From: Flavobacteriales bacterium
GTDB lineage: Bacteria; Bacteroidota; Bacteroidia; Flavobacteriales_F; PHOS-HE28
Direction of reading: 5' to 3'
Assembly (NCBI GenBank): GCA_020852835.1
Contig: JADZAC010000036.1
Span: forward strand, 1-64,000
DNA length: 64,000 bases
In this document: positions 8,258 to 16,351 of the stretch, one piece after another
How the letters are laid out: every line of letters begins with the position of its first letter
How positions within the stretch are numbered: the stretch's first letter is position 1
Position numbers and translations under genes: made by a program
Notes under the pieces: generated by a model
The model's input: the letters and a program-made list of their open reading frames with translations, nothing else
Databases searched by the model: none
What the model was told of the DNA's origin: nothing

Positions 8258-9157
8258 ATGCGTACGTTTTATTCCGCCCTGCCCAGCTTGTTGGCCGGCG
8301 TATGGGCCATGGCCTTGCAGGCGGCCACGGCGCAGGGCGGCACGGCCGCTGCAGACACCTTGAACCAATTGGACCAGCAAGGGCGCAAGCAGGGCTGGTG
8401 GCAGATCACAGGGCCCCTGCCGGACAAGCCGGATTACACGGCGGGCATCCTGTACGAAGAGGGCCGCTATGAGGACAACCGACGCACCGGCACCTGGAAG
8501 CGCTATTGGCCCAACGGAAAGCCCCGCAGCCAGGTGAATTATGTACGGGGCCTGGCCAAAGGGGCCTATACCACCTACTACCCCGATGGCCGCCGGGAAG
8601 AACAAGGCAGTTGGGACCTCGACCGGAACACGGGCACCTTCAAGCGCTGGTATGCCAACGGCAAGTTGATGCAGGAGTTCGTCTTTGATTCTTACGGAAC
8701 GCGCAACGGCCTGCAGAAGTATTATCATGAAAACGGGAATCTGGAGGCGGAAGTGAACATTGTGAACGGGCGCGAGGAAGGCACCCTTAAACGGTACCAC
8801 CCCAACGGCGAACTGCAGGAAACCGCGGTGTTCACCGGTGGGCAGGCCAAGGAAGGTTCCTTCAGGACCTTTACGCCGAAGGGGCCGGTGGTGGAGGTGT
8901 CGCCCCCCGCCGATGCCAAGCCCGCCCCGGCCAAAACCGCCGAGGAAAAGCCCAACAGCGAGGATTTCCGCGCCGAGGGCTGGAACACCCTCTATGACGA
9001 CCAGCACCGCCTGGCCCAACAAGGCCACTACCGCAAGGGCAGGCTGTGGGAGGGGAGGGTGTACAAGTACGACCGCAACGGCATCCTTTACAAGATCGAA
9101 GTGTATGCCAAGGGCCGCTACGTGGGCAAGGCCCCGATCACCGACGAGGACCGTTGA
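8258..9157 (+). CDS. Secreted MORN/YwqK-type repeat protein
   Basis: A 299-residue protein from the ATG at 8258, with a hydrophobic N-terminus (LPSLLAGVWAMALQAATAQ) that looks like a signal peptide. The body is repeated YYxxG-like units: GTWKRYWPNGKPRS, YTTYYPDGRREEQGSW, GTFKRWYANGKLMQEF, LQKYYHENGNLEAE and GTLKRYHPNGELQE, typical of MORN-2/YwqK antitoxin-like proteins. A proline/alanine/lysine linker (about 210-230) precedes one more unit near the C-terminus. Such proteins are often exported in Bacteroidota and have no assigned activity; the 'antitoxin' label of the family is weak. The frame also opens upstream to 8111 inside the preceding gene; the signal peptide favours 8258. Confidence 0.8.
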   Translation: MRTFYSALPSLLAGVWAMALQAATAQGGTAAADTLNQLDQQGRKQGWWQITGPLPDKPDYTAGILYEEGRYEDNRRTGTWKRYWPNGKPRSQVNYVRGLAKGAYTTYYPDGRREEQGSWDLDRNTGTFKRWYANGKLMQEFVFDSYGTRNGLQKYYHENGNLEAEVNIVNGREEGTLKRYHPNGELQETAVFTGGQAKEGSFRTFTPKGPVVEVSPPADAKPAPAKTAEEKPNSEDFRAEGWNTLYDDQHRLAQQGHYRKGRLWEGRVYKYDRNGILYKIEVYAKGRYVGKAPITDEDR

Positions 9158-9312
9158 GCATCCGCTGCCCCAGGACACGGCCCGCCCTCAAGGCCGTTGG
9201 CACCGATCCCTTCCACCGGGCAAACTGCTTTGGGCTACGCCATGGCCGTATGCGTGTGGCGCTTGCCTTCATGTGTTTTTTCCCAACCCCGACCCACCAG
9301 CACCTGACCCCC

Positions 9313-9482
9313 ATGGCGAAGAAATCCTCCACGATGGACATGGCTGTGGCCGCTTTCATGCACGAAGTGCGGCTGCGCAACCCCCACGAACCCGAGGCAA
9401 GGCCGCGAATTATGTGAAGGGGGCGAACATTGCTGGCTTCGTGAAGGTGGCCGATGCCATGCTTGCCCAAGGGCTGGTGTGA
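9313..9482 (+). pseudogene. gdhA: NADP-type glutamate dehydrogenase remnant (internal deletion)
   Basis: The frame starting at 9313 reads MAKKSSTMDMAVAAFMHEV then RLRNPHEPE, the expected N-terminus of a hexameric GdhA. After about 28 codons the sequence jumps, in another frame, to GKAANYVKGANIAGFVKV and ADAMLAQGLV with a stop at 9480-9482, which is the GdhA C-terminus. Roughly 400 codons are missing, and the junction (near 9397-9404, cccgaggcaagg) leaves a frameshift. Both ends are well preserved, so the loss is recent or an assembly collapse. The product cannot be active. A hairpin terminator follows directly. Confidence 0.8.
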
Positions 9483-9496
9483 CCTCATCACCTTGG

Positions 9497-9537
9497 CCCA
9501 TGAAAAAGCCCCGGTGCGGCCGGGGCTTTTTCATGGG
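9497..9537. terminator. Bidirectional hairpin terminator
   Basis: A perfect 18-bp stem, CCCATGAAAAAGCCCCGG (9497-9514) pairing with 9520-9537, with the five-base loop TGCGG. The stem holds a GCCCCGG core with A5/T5 flanks, so it provides a U-tract in both directions. It sits between the end of the gdhA remnant (+) and the end of the bacilliredoxin gene (-). Confidence 0.9.
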
Positions 9538-9548
9538 CAGGGACCTGT

Positions 9549-9959
9549 TCAGCAGAACTCTTCGTACACCGTGCGCAGGTGCTCGGCGATCATCTCCGCG
9601 CTGCGGCCTTCGATGTGGTGGCGCTCCACGAAGTGCACCAGCTTGCCATCCTTCAGTATGGCAATGCTGGGGCTGCTGGGCGGGTAGGGCAGGAAGTAGT
9701 TGCGCGCTTGTGCCGTGGCTTCGGTATCCACGCCGGCAAACACGGTGACCAGGTGGTCCGGGCGCTTGCCTGCGCCGAAGGAGGCCTTCACGCCGGGGCG
9801 GCAGGTGCCGGCTGCGCAGCCGCACACGCTGTTCACCACGCACATGGTGGTGCCCGCCTGTTTGAAGGCGGCGTCCACTTGGGCAGGGGTCTTCAATTCA
9901 TGGAAACCGACCGAGGTGAGGTCCTCGATCATCGGCATGGTCAGTTCTTCAGGGTACAT
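9549..9959 (-). CDS. Bacilliredoxin (BrxA/BrxB family)
   Basis: A 136-residue thioredoxin-fold protein of the YphP/YqiW family. Its CGC motif (NSVCGCAAGTCRPG) is used to remove bacillithiol from S-bacillithiolated proteins in Firmicutes; the Bacteroidota role is inferred. Family hallmarks are the N-terminal MYPEELTMPM, VTVFAGVD and the tail ERHHIEGRSAEMIAEHL. The frame extends two codons upstream to a TTG, but ATG at 9959 begins the conserved MYPEE. It converges with the gdhA remnant, with a shared terminator. Confidence 0.92.
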   Translation of the reverse strand: MYPEELTMPMIEDLTSVGFHELKTPAQVDAAFKQAGTTMCVVNSVCGCAAGTCRPGVKASFGAGKRPDHLVTVFAGVDTEATAQARNYFLPYPPSSPSIAILKDGKLVHFVERHHIEGRSAEMIAEHLRTVYEEFC

Positions 9960-10020
9960 GCTCAAGGTGCTTTTGGTGCCCCGCAGCGGCCGGGCCGTGC
10001 AGGGCTATTGATCAATGGCG

Positions 10021-10028
10021 CAAAGATA
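10021..10028 (-). promoter_or_regulatory. -7 box upstream of the bacilliredoxin gene
   Basis: Minus-strand TATCTTTG, a perfect TAnnTTTG match, 61 bases before the ATG at 9959. This would give an untranslated leader of about 55 bases, longer than most in this window. Confidence 0.45.
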
Positions 10029-10082
10029 CGCGCCGCAGCCAAGCCCATGGCCGGAGGCACGATGCAGGCCAGTCCCGCGGAT

Positions 10083-10346
10083 TCAGCCTTGTGCGTTGCG
10101 GAATTCCCGGATGAAGCCGGCGATCTTCTTGCGGAAGAAGACGAACAGCAGCACATAGGGCACGGCCATCATGAACAGGATGCCCGTGTTAAGGCCCGCC
10201 CCCACAGCTTGCGCCCCGCCGTAGGCCTGCTTGCCCGGCTCGGAACCGGCCACGGCCTTGCACATGGCGCAGCCCTGCGCCAACAGGTCCGCCGGCAGCA
10301 GCAGCAGCAGCACGGTTGCGATCAGCAGCAGTCGGCGCGTGTTCAT
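10083..10346 (-). CDS. Small exported or membrane protein with CxxC, unknown function
   Basis: An 87-residue protein with a signal peptide (MNTRRLLLIATVLLLLLPAD, then LLAQ). The mature part begins with GCAMCKAVAGSEPGKQ, a CxxC motif that could bind metal or heme or be redox active. It ends with one membrane helix (TGILFMMAVPYVLLFVFF) and a basic tail. It follows the ccoG-ccoH-TauE group in the same direction and may assist cytochrome oxidase maturation, but that is only context. A TACCTTTG box five bases before the ATG supports this start and separate transcription. Confidence 0.75.
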   Translation of the reverse strand: MNTRRLLLIATVLLLLLPADLLAQGCAMCKAVAGSEPGKQAYGGAQAVGAGLNTGILFMMAVPYVLLFVFFRKKIAGFIREFRNAQG

Positions 10347-10351
10347 CGGGG

Positions 10352-10359
10352 CAAAGGTA
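10352..10359 (-). promoter_or_regulatory. -7 box five bases before a start codon
   Basis: Minus-strand TACCTTTG (perfect TAnnTTTG). The start at 10346 follows after five bases, so transcription would begin at or next to the ATG. Confidence 0.5.
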
Positions 10360-10384
10360 GCGCGATCGGCAGACGGGCCGCAGT

Positions 10385-11086
10385 TCAAGGGCAACCGGCA
10401 GCACCGGCAGGGGTCATGGGCCCTGGGCTTACGAAGGGGATGCCCAGTTCCAAGCCGCGCAAGATCAGCAGCACGGCCATGGCGGTGAGGAGCAGGGGCG
10501 ACACCTTGCGCAACCATGCCCGCGTACCGGCCCCCAGCCATCCGCCGCCCAGGCGCAGGGCCACCAGTGCGGGCCAAGTGCCCAGGCCAAAGGCCGCCAT
10601 GAACCCGGCGGCCTGCCCCGGCGAGGCCGTGGCGGCCGCGCCGAGCAGGGCCGCATACACCAGCCCGCAAGGCAGCAAGCCGTTGAGCACACCGGTGAGG
10701 AAGAGCGCCTCCGGGGCCGTGCGCCGGAGGTTGCGCGCCAAGATGCCCCGCATGCGCCCTACGCCCATGGCCAACCGGCCCGCAGGCCACCAGCGTTGCA
10801 GCAGGCCCGGCACGATCACCGCCAATAGCACCAACGTGCCGCCCACCAGGCTTACCGCGCGCCCGAGGCCTGCCAGCTGCATGCCCAAGCCCAGCGTGCC
10901 CACGGCCGCGCCCAGCAAGGCATAGGTGGCCAGCCTTCCACCGTTGAGCAGCAAGGTGCTCATCCATCGGGCGCTGCGTGCGTTGGATGGCGAAGGCACG
11001 GCCAGCGCGATGGGGCCGCACATGCCCACGCAATGCGCACTGCCCGCCACGCCCAGCACCAAGGCCGCCGCCAGCCATGTGTTCAT
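10385..11086 (-). CDS. Sulfite exporter TauE/SafE-family membrane protein, cco-associated
   Basis: A 233-residue polytopic protein with about six helices. The first helix carries GSAHCVGMCGP, a signature of the TauE/SafE/DsbD-like group found next to cbb3 oxidase genes and implicated there in copper or cytochrome maturation. A second conserved stretch is LTGVLNGLLPCGLVYAAL. The ATG at 11086 overlaps the ccoH stop codon (ATGA), so the two are translationally coupled. An upstream in-frame start at 11137 would add 17 unlikely residues. The transport substrate is not predictable. Confidence 0.85.
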   Translation of the reverse strand: MNTWLAAALVLGVAGSAHCVGMCGPIALAVPSPSNARSARWMSTLLLNGGRLATYALLGAAVGTLGLGMQLAGLGRAVSLVGGTLVLLAVIVPGLLQRWWPAGRLAMGVGRMRGILARNLRRTAPEALFLTGVLNGLLPCGLVYAALLGAAATASPGQAAGFMAAFGLGTWPALVALRLGGGWLGAGTRAWLRKVSPLLLTAMAVLLILRGLELGIPFVSPGPMTPAGAAGCP

Positions 11087-11517
11087 GGCACGTACACCTT
11101 CCGTTCGGTGAAGTACTTCACGCCGCCCGCCTCCCATTCCAGCGCGGCATTGTAGCGGCCGGCGGAAAGGTCCAGGTTGCCCGCATGGTGCGCGGCGCTG
11201 TCCGTGGTGAACCGCAGCATGCGGTCCGCTTGCGGGTCGTTGGGCCGCAACAGGGTCAATGTGGCGGTGATCGGGCTACCCTTCAGTTCGGCAGGGAAGC
11301 GCAGCACGGCTGCGGTGCGCTGGATGTCCATGCCCACCGGGGCGGTCAGCGCGTTGGCCCGCCCGGTGGCATCGATGCGCTGCTGGTACTTCAGCTCCGC
11401 CCCGTAGTAGTCTTCGGTCACCAGGGGCGAAGGGTGCTGTGATGCCTTGATCATGAACCAGGCCATCATTGCCGCGAAGGCGATCAGTGCCAATGCCAGT
11501 GCTTTTCCCCAGTTCAT
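11083..11517 (-). CDS. ccoH: FixH/CcoH family cytochrome oxidase accessory protein
   Basis: A 144-residue protein with one N-terminal membrane helix (ALALALIAFAAMMAWFMI) and a periplasmic beta domain. The family is needed for assembly of cbb3-type oxidase. The segment PLVTEDYYGAELKYQQRID is a typical FixH signature. It lies 10 bases downstream of ccoG and overlaps the next gene by ATGA, so ccoG-ccoH-TauE form one operon. ATG at 11517. Confidence 0.9.
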   Translation of the reverse strand: MNWGKALALALIAFAAMMAWFMIKASQHPSPLVTEDYYGAELKYQQRIDATGRANALTAPVGMDIQRTAAVLRFPAELKGSPITATLTLLRPNDPQADRMLRFTTDSAAHHAGNLDLSAGRYNAALEWEAGGVKYFTERKVYVP

Positions 11518-11527
11518 CGCTGCATGT

Positions 11528-12955
11528 TCAGTTCATCGGCCCCAGGAAGGATGTCTTCACTTCGTCCACCAGTTTGTCGCCGCTGTAAACGCCCACCACC
11601 ACCTTGGTCTTCATGCCCTCCAATTGATCTTTGGCCAGGATGATGAAGAGCTCCGTTTGCGCCATTTGGCCGGGCGCCAGCACCACCGGTTTGCCCACCA
11701 GCTGGATCTCGCCCTGCACATTTTGCAGCTCAAACCGCAGGGGCAGCGTGCGCTGGGTCTTGTTCACGGCCTTCATGGAGTACAGGTTGCTCACGCGGCC
11801 GTCCTGGCGTTTCTGGAAGAGCATGCCCGGGGTGCGCAGCAGGGTGCTGTCCACATCGCTGCGCATGGCGATCAAGGCCACCAGCACGCCGGTGATCACC
11901 AGCAGCACCGCACTGTAGGCTTTCAGCCGCAGGTTGAAGGTGAAGGGCTTCTTGTCGGCGATCTGCTCCTCGCTGGCGTAGCGGATCAGGCCGGTGGGCA
12001 GGCCCACGCTGGTCATCATGTGGTCGCAAGCGTCGATGCAGGCGGTGCAGTTCACGCATTCCAGCTGGGTGCCGTTGCGGATGTCGATGCCCGTGGGGCA
12101 CACGTGCACACAGGCGTAGCAGTCGATGCAGTCGCCTTTGTCCACCTGGCTGCGCACCTCGCCCTTGCGGAACTTGGCGCGGCTCTCCCCGCGCACATGG
12201 TCGTAGGCGATCACGATGCTCTTGCGGTCGAGCAGCACGCCTTGCAAGCGGCCGTAGGGGCAAACGGTGGTGCAGGCCTGCTCGCGGAAGAAGGCGAAGT
12301 TGCCGTAGAAAGCAGCGCTGAAGACCACCATGGCGGTGAGCCCGCCCAGGTGCTGCGCTGCAGGCTCGCTCACGATGCGAAAGAGCTCGTCGGTGCCGAT
12401 GAGGTAGGCCAGAAAGGTGTTGCCGATGAGGAAGGCAATACCGAAGAAGATGGCGTGCTTGGCGGTTTTCTTCAGGGCTTTGCCTGTGGTCCACGGCCCC
12501 TTGTTGAGGGCCTGTTGCTGTTTCCAATCGCCTTCGATGAAGTACTCGATGCGGCGGAACACGTGTTCCATGAACACGGTTTGCGGGCATACCCATCCGC
12601 AGAACAGCCGGCCAAAGGCCACCGTGAACAGGGCGATGAACACGATGAAGGCGAGGAAGCCCAGCACGAAGATCAGGAAGTCCTGCGGCCAGAAGGTTTG
12701 GCCGAAGAACACAAAGCGCCGTTCCAGCAGGTTGATCATCAACAGCGGTTCGCCGCCGATGCGGATGAAGGGCCCGGCAAAGAGCAGTACCAGCAGGGCA
12801 TAGGCCAATATGCGCCGCCAATTGGTAAGCTTGCCCTTGGGTTTTTTTGGGTATACCCACACGCGCTTGCCCGCCTTGTCCACCGTGCTGATGGTGTCGC
12901 GGAAACTCTCGCTGCGCGGGGCGTCACGCTTGATGTGGGCAGGTTGCGGGGTCAT
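11528..12955 (-). CDS. ccoG: cbb3 oxidase assembly ferredoxin-like protein CcoG (FixG)
   Basis: A 475-residue membrane iron-sulfur protein, proposed to act as the copper reductase during cbb3 oxidase assembly. Several N-terminal helices (with GRLFCGWVCPQTVFMEHVFR) are followed by two 4Fe-4S clusters, CIDCYACVHVCP and CVNCTACIDACD, one more helix, and a C-terminal Ig-like domain. The open frame starts at 12988, but ATG at 12955 (MTPQPAHIK) is preferred. A TGAC-N4-GTCA palindrome lies 72-83 bases upstream, with a GATCTTTG -7-like box at 13004-12997. That puts the palindrome near -41 if the box is real. Confidence 0.95.
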   Translation of the reverse strand: MTPQPAHIKRDAPRSESFRDTISTVDKAGKRVWVYPKKPKGKLTNWRRILAYALLVLLFAGPFIRIGGEPLLMINLLERRFVFFGQTFWPQDFLIFVLGFLAFIVFIALFTVAFGRLFCGWVCPQTVFMEHVFRRIEYFIEGDWKQQQALNKGPWTTGKALKKTAKHAIFFGIAFLIGNTFLAYLIGTDELFRIVSEPAAQHLGGLTAMVVFSAAFYGNFAFFREQACTTVCPYGRLQGVLLDRKSIVIAYDHVRGESRAKFRKGEVRSQVDKGDCIDCYACVHVCPTGIDIRNGTQLECVNCTACIDACDHMMTSVGLPTGLIRYASEEQIADKKPFTFNLRLKAYSAVLLVITGVLVALIAMRSDVDSTLLRTPGMLFQKRQDGRVSNLYSMKAVNKTQRTLPLRFELQNVQGEIQLVGKPVVLAPGQMAQTELFIILAKDQLEGMKTKVVVGVYSGDKLVDEVKTSFLGPMN

Positions 12956-13023
12956 TGGGAACGGGCGAGCTGCACGGAGAGGCGGCAAAGAACGGGCAAA
13001 GATCCACGGTTGGGGCCCAAGCG

Positions 13024-13041
13024 GATTGACGATCGTCAGTT
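13024..13041. promoter_or_regulatory. Crp/Fnr-type palindrome upstream of ccoG
   Basis: TGACGATCGTCA at 13027-13038 is a perfect dyad of the form TGAC-N4-GTCA, the half-site spacing of Crp/Fnr regulators, with GTT on its right flank. An equivalent site with the same right flank lies before ccoS (23764-23781). Centre to the putative start site is about 41 bases, a class II activator position. Confidence 0.55.
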
Positions 13042-13097
13042 GGCGCGGCCGCGGGCACGGTGCAAGAAAGACATGGAAGCAGCCGGCCGGGCTTGCA

Positions 13098-16000
13098 TCA
13101 CACGGCCACCGCCACGCGTTCCTCCACCTTCTTCCGCCTGCGGCCGAAGCGGATGCCGCCGACCTTCTCCATCAGGCGCGTCATGATGTAGTACATGGTG
13201 GGCACGATGAAGAGCGTGAGGATGAGCGAGCTGGAAAGGCCGCCGATGATCACCCAGGCCATGCCGTTCTTCACCTCGGCGCCGTCGCCGCTGGCCAAGG
13301 CGATGGGCATCATGCCGAAGATCATGGCCACGGTGGTCATCAGGATCGGGCGCAGGCGTTCCTTGCCCGCTTCCACCAAGGCCTCCACCAGGCCCAGGCC
13401 TTCGGCGCGCAGGTGGTTGGCGAAGTCCACGATCAGGATGCCGTTCTTGCTTACCAGGCCCAGGAGCATGATCATGCCCACAATGGTGAAGATGGCCAGG
13501 GGCTGCATGGTGAGCGCCAAGGCCAGCAGCGCGCCCACCAGCGCCACGGGGATGCTGAAGAGCACCACAAAGGGGTAGAGCGCATTTTCATACAGGGCCA
13601 CCATGATCAGGTATACCAGCAGGATGCCCAGCACCAGCGCGAGGCCGAGGCTGCCGAAGGCGTCGCCCTGGTTCTTGGCGTCGCCGAGGTATTCCACGGT
13701 GGTGCCCGCAGGCAGGTGCTGCTTGGCCATGGCCTGTTGGATCTCGGCCACGATGGTGCCGCTGGGCCGCCCCACGGCCGCGCTGTTGATCTTGATGGAG
13801 TTGAGGCGGTCGGTGCGTTCCAGCACGCTGTTGCCCACGGTTTCGTACACCTCGGCCAGCTGGTCCAGTCGCACGGTGGCGCCTTTGGCGTTGGTCACCA
13901 TCAGGCTGCGCACGCTGCCCGCGTCCTGGCGGTCGGCGCGGTCCAGCCGCACGTTGATGGGGTATTCCTCGCCGGCCTCCTTGTAGTTGTTGCGGTCGTT
14001 GCCGCGGAAGGCCGTTTGCACGGCCATGCCCACATCGGTGCTGGTGAAGCCGAGCGCGCCCATGCGGTCCTGGTCCAGCCACACGCGCACTTCGGGCTTG
14101 GGACTCTTGGTGCTGTACTGCACGTAGTCGGTGCCGGCGGTGTGTTCGGTGATCTCCTTCACCATGCGCGCGGCCTTCCACAGGCTGTCCATGTCGGTGC
14201 CCTTCACGACGATCTGGATGGGCGTTTGCGCGTTGCCCGTGATGCTGGTCTGCGTGATGGTGACCTTGAGCCCCGGGATGGCGCTGAGCTCATCGCGCAG
14301 CACGGTGCTGAAGGCTTCGGAGCTGAGGGCACGCTGCTTGGCGGGCACCAGCTTCACACTGATCTCCGAGAGGTTGGCCGTGGCGGAGCCGCTGCCCATC
14401 TGCCCGCTCTGGGTGCCCACGTTGGTGAAGGCGTCGACCACTTCGGGGTGGGAGAGGATGATGCGTTCGGCCTGCTGGGTGATCTGGTCGGTGACGGTGA
14501 GCGAGGCTTGTGGCGCGGTTTCCAGCTGCACCATGAACTCGCCGCGGTCGCTGGCGGGAATGAAGGCCGCGCCGATGAAGCCCGCGGGCAGCAGGGCGAT
14601 GGAGCCGACCAGCAGCACGAGGATGGTGCCCAGCACCCAGCGCTTGCGGTGCAACGCTTTCTCCAGCGCGCGGCCGTACCATGCTTGCAAGTTGCCCACG
14701 CCGCGCTCGAAGGCGAGGCTGAAGCGGCCCCAGATCGTTTTGCCGGTGAAGTGCTCGAGCTTGCCCCAGCGCGAGGCCAGCAGCGGCGTGAGGGTGAAGG
14801 CCACCACCAGGCTCATCAGCGTACTGATCACCACCACCAGCGCGAACTCGCGCAGGATGTTGCCGATGAGGCCGCCGGACATGGCCAGGGGCAGGAAGAC
14901 CACCACGTCCACCAGGGTGATGGCCATGGCGGTGAAACCGATCTCGTTGCGCCCTTCCAGCGCGGCGGTCCAGCGGCTCTTGCCCATTTCCAGGTGGCGG
15001 TAGATGTTCTCCAGCACCACGATGCTGTCGTCCACCAGGATGCCCACCACCAGGGAGAGCGCCATCAGGGTCATCAGGTTGAGCGAGAAGCCCAGGGCGT
15101 ACATGGCGATGAAGGTGGGGATCATGGCGCTGGGCAGGGCCACCAGCACGAAGAGGGAGCTGCGCAGGCTGTGCAGGAAGAGCAGCATCACCAGGCCCAC
15201 GATGAACACGGCGAGCATCAGGTCGAACATCACCGCGTTGGCGCTGGAGAGCGTGTAGAGGCTCTGGTCCATGGCGATGCTGTAGTCGAAGCCGGTGGAG
15301 GCCAGCTGCTCCTTGAGCTCGGCCAGGCGCTGTTTCACGCCCTGGCTCACCTCCACGGCGTTGGCGTCGCTCTGCTTCACGATCTGCATGCCGATGCCGG
15401 GGTGCCCGTTGATGCGGTTGAAGGTGGTGGCCTCGGTAAGGCCGTCGGTGACGTTGGCCACGTCCTTGAGCAGGATGCGCGAACCGTCGGTGTTTTCGCG
15501 CACCACGGTGTTGCGCAGGTCGTCCACGGAAGCGGCGCGCGCGTCGAGGTTGATGGAAAGGCGGTCGGCGCTGCTTTCCACGTTGCCCGCGGGGAAGGTG
15601 CTGCTGTTGGCCGCCACGGCCTGGGCCACCTGCGCGGCGCCAAGCCCGTACGCCTTCAGTTTGTCGTTGTCCATCACCACGTGCACCTCGCGCTGCTGCG
15701 CGCCGATGAGCGTCACGCTGCCCACGCCGTCCACGTTGCTGAGCATGGGCACCACGCGGTTGTCCAGCAGCTCATACAGTTCGGCCGGTGCCAGCTTGCT
15801 GTTGATGCTCAGCCGCAGGATGGGCATCTCGTCCGTGCTGAAGCGCCGCACCACCGGGTCGTCGGCATCCTCGGGCAGCTGCGCGCGGACCTGGTCGATG
15901 CGCCGCTCGGCATCGCGCTGTGCGTCGTTCACCACGGTGCCCTGCTTCAGGGTGACGGTAATGGCCGACACGCCTTCCATGCTGGTGCTGGCGATCTGGT

Positions 16001-16232
16001 CCACGCCCTCGATCGCGCTCACCGCATCCTCGATCGGTTTGGTCAGGGTGTTCTGCACCTCCTCCGGCGACGCGCCCCGGTAGGTGGTCTGCACCATGAT
16101 CACGTTGGCCTCGAACTTCGGCAGCAGGTTGTAGTTGAGCTGCTTGTAGCTCAGAAAGCCGAACAAGATCAGCGCCGTGAAGATCACGGTGATCAACAAC
16201 GGCCGTTTGATGGCGACTTCTGTGATGCTCAT
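13098..16232 (-). CDS. RND-family efflux transporter permease (HAE1/AcrB type)
   Basis: A proton-driven inner-membrane pump of 1044 residues, full length for the family. It has the N-terminal helix (RPLLITVIFTALILFGFLSY), the porter-domain start (AVSAIEGVDQIASTSMEG), the helix-4 relay pair VGILVDDSIVVLENIYRH (two Asp near 396) and the helix-10 region LGLVSKNGILIVDFANH (Lys near 929), both needed for proton transfer. With the adaptor and TolC genes upstream it completes a tripartite export system across both membranes. The substrate is not predictable. A long open frame on the opposite strand is a G+C shadow. Last gene of the marR operon; a 119-base repeat-bearing gap precedes it. Confidence 0.96.
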   Translation of the reverse strand: MSITEVAIKRPLLITVIFTALILFGFLSYKQLNYNLLPKFEANVIMVQTTYRGASPEEVQNTLTKPIEDAVSAIEGVDQIASTSMEGVSAITVTLKQGTVVNDAQRDAERRIDQVRAQLPEDADDPVVRRFSTDEMPILRLSINSKLAPAELYELLDNRVVPMLSNVDGVGSVTLIGAQQREVHVVMDNDKLKAYGLGAAQVAQAVAANSSTFPAGNVESSADRLSINLDARAASVDDLRNTVVRENTDGSRILLKDVANVTDGLTEATTFNRINGHPGIGMQIVKQSDANAVEVSQGVKQRLAELKEQLASTGFDYSIAMDQSLYTLSSANAVMFDLMLAVFIVGLVMLLFLHSLRSSLFVLVALPSAMIPTFIAMYALGFSLNLMTLMALSLVVGILVDDSIVVLENIYRHLEMGKSRWTAALEGRNEIGFTAMAITLVDVVVFLPLAMSGGLIGNILREFALVVVISTLMSLVVAFTLTPLLASRWGKLEHFTGKTIWGRFSLAFERGVGNLQAWYGRALEKALHRKRWVLGTILVLLVGSIALLPAGFIGAAFIPASDRGEFMVQLETAPQASLTVTDQITQQAERIILSHPEVVDAFTNVGTQSGQMGSGSATANLSEISVKLVPAKQRALSSEAFSTVLRDELSAIPGLKVTITQTSITGNAQTPIQIVVKGTDMDSLWKAARMVKEITEHTAGTDYVQYSTKSPKPEVRVWLDQDRMGALGFTSTDVGMAVQTAFRGNDRNNYKEAGEEYPINVRLDRADRQDAGSVRSLMVTNAKGATVRLDQLAEVYETVGNSVLERTDRLNSIKINSAAVGRPSGTIVAEIQQAMAKQHLPAGTTVEYLGDAKNQGDAFGSLGLALVLGILLVYLIMVALYENALYPFVVLFSIPVALVGALLALALTMQPLAIFTIVGMIMLLGLVSKNGILIVDFANHLRAEGLGLVEALVEAGKERLRPILMTTVAMIFGMMPIALASGDGAEVKNGMAWVIIGGLSSSLILTLFIVPTMYYIMTRLMEKVGGIRFGRRRKKVEERVAVAV

Positions 16233-16263
16233 TGTTCCTTGGTTGTTCCCGCCATGGAGGCGC

Positions 16264-16341
16264 GGAGTACACGGAGCGGTCCGCTCCCGCTCTCCGTGCC
16301 GTCATGCTTCTGTTGCATTGCTCTGTGTTCCCTGTGGCCTG
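16264..16341. repeat. CGGAGTACACGGAG / CTCTGTGTTCCCTGTGG-type repeat
   Basis: The only sizeable gap in the efflux operon holds CGGAGTACACGGAG and, inverted, CTCTGTGTTCCCTGTGG. A 7-base inverted pair CACGGAG (16270-16276) / CTCCGTG (16292-16298) could form a hairpin. The style resembles dispersed intergenic repeats of environmental genomes; no second copy was seen in this window. Confidence 0.4.
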
Positions 16342-16351
16342 TGGTGCACGA

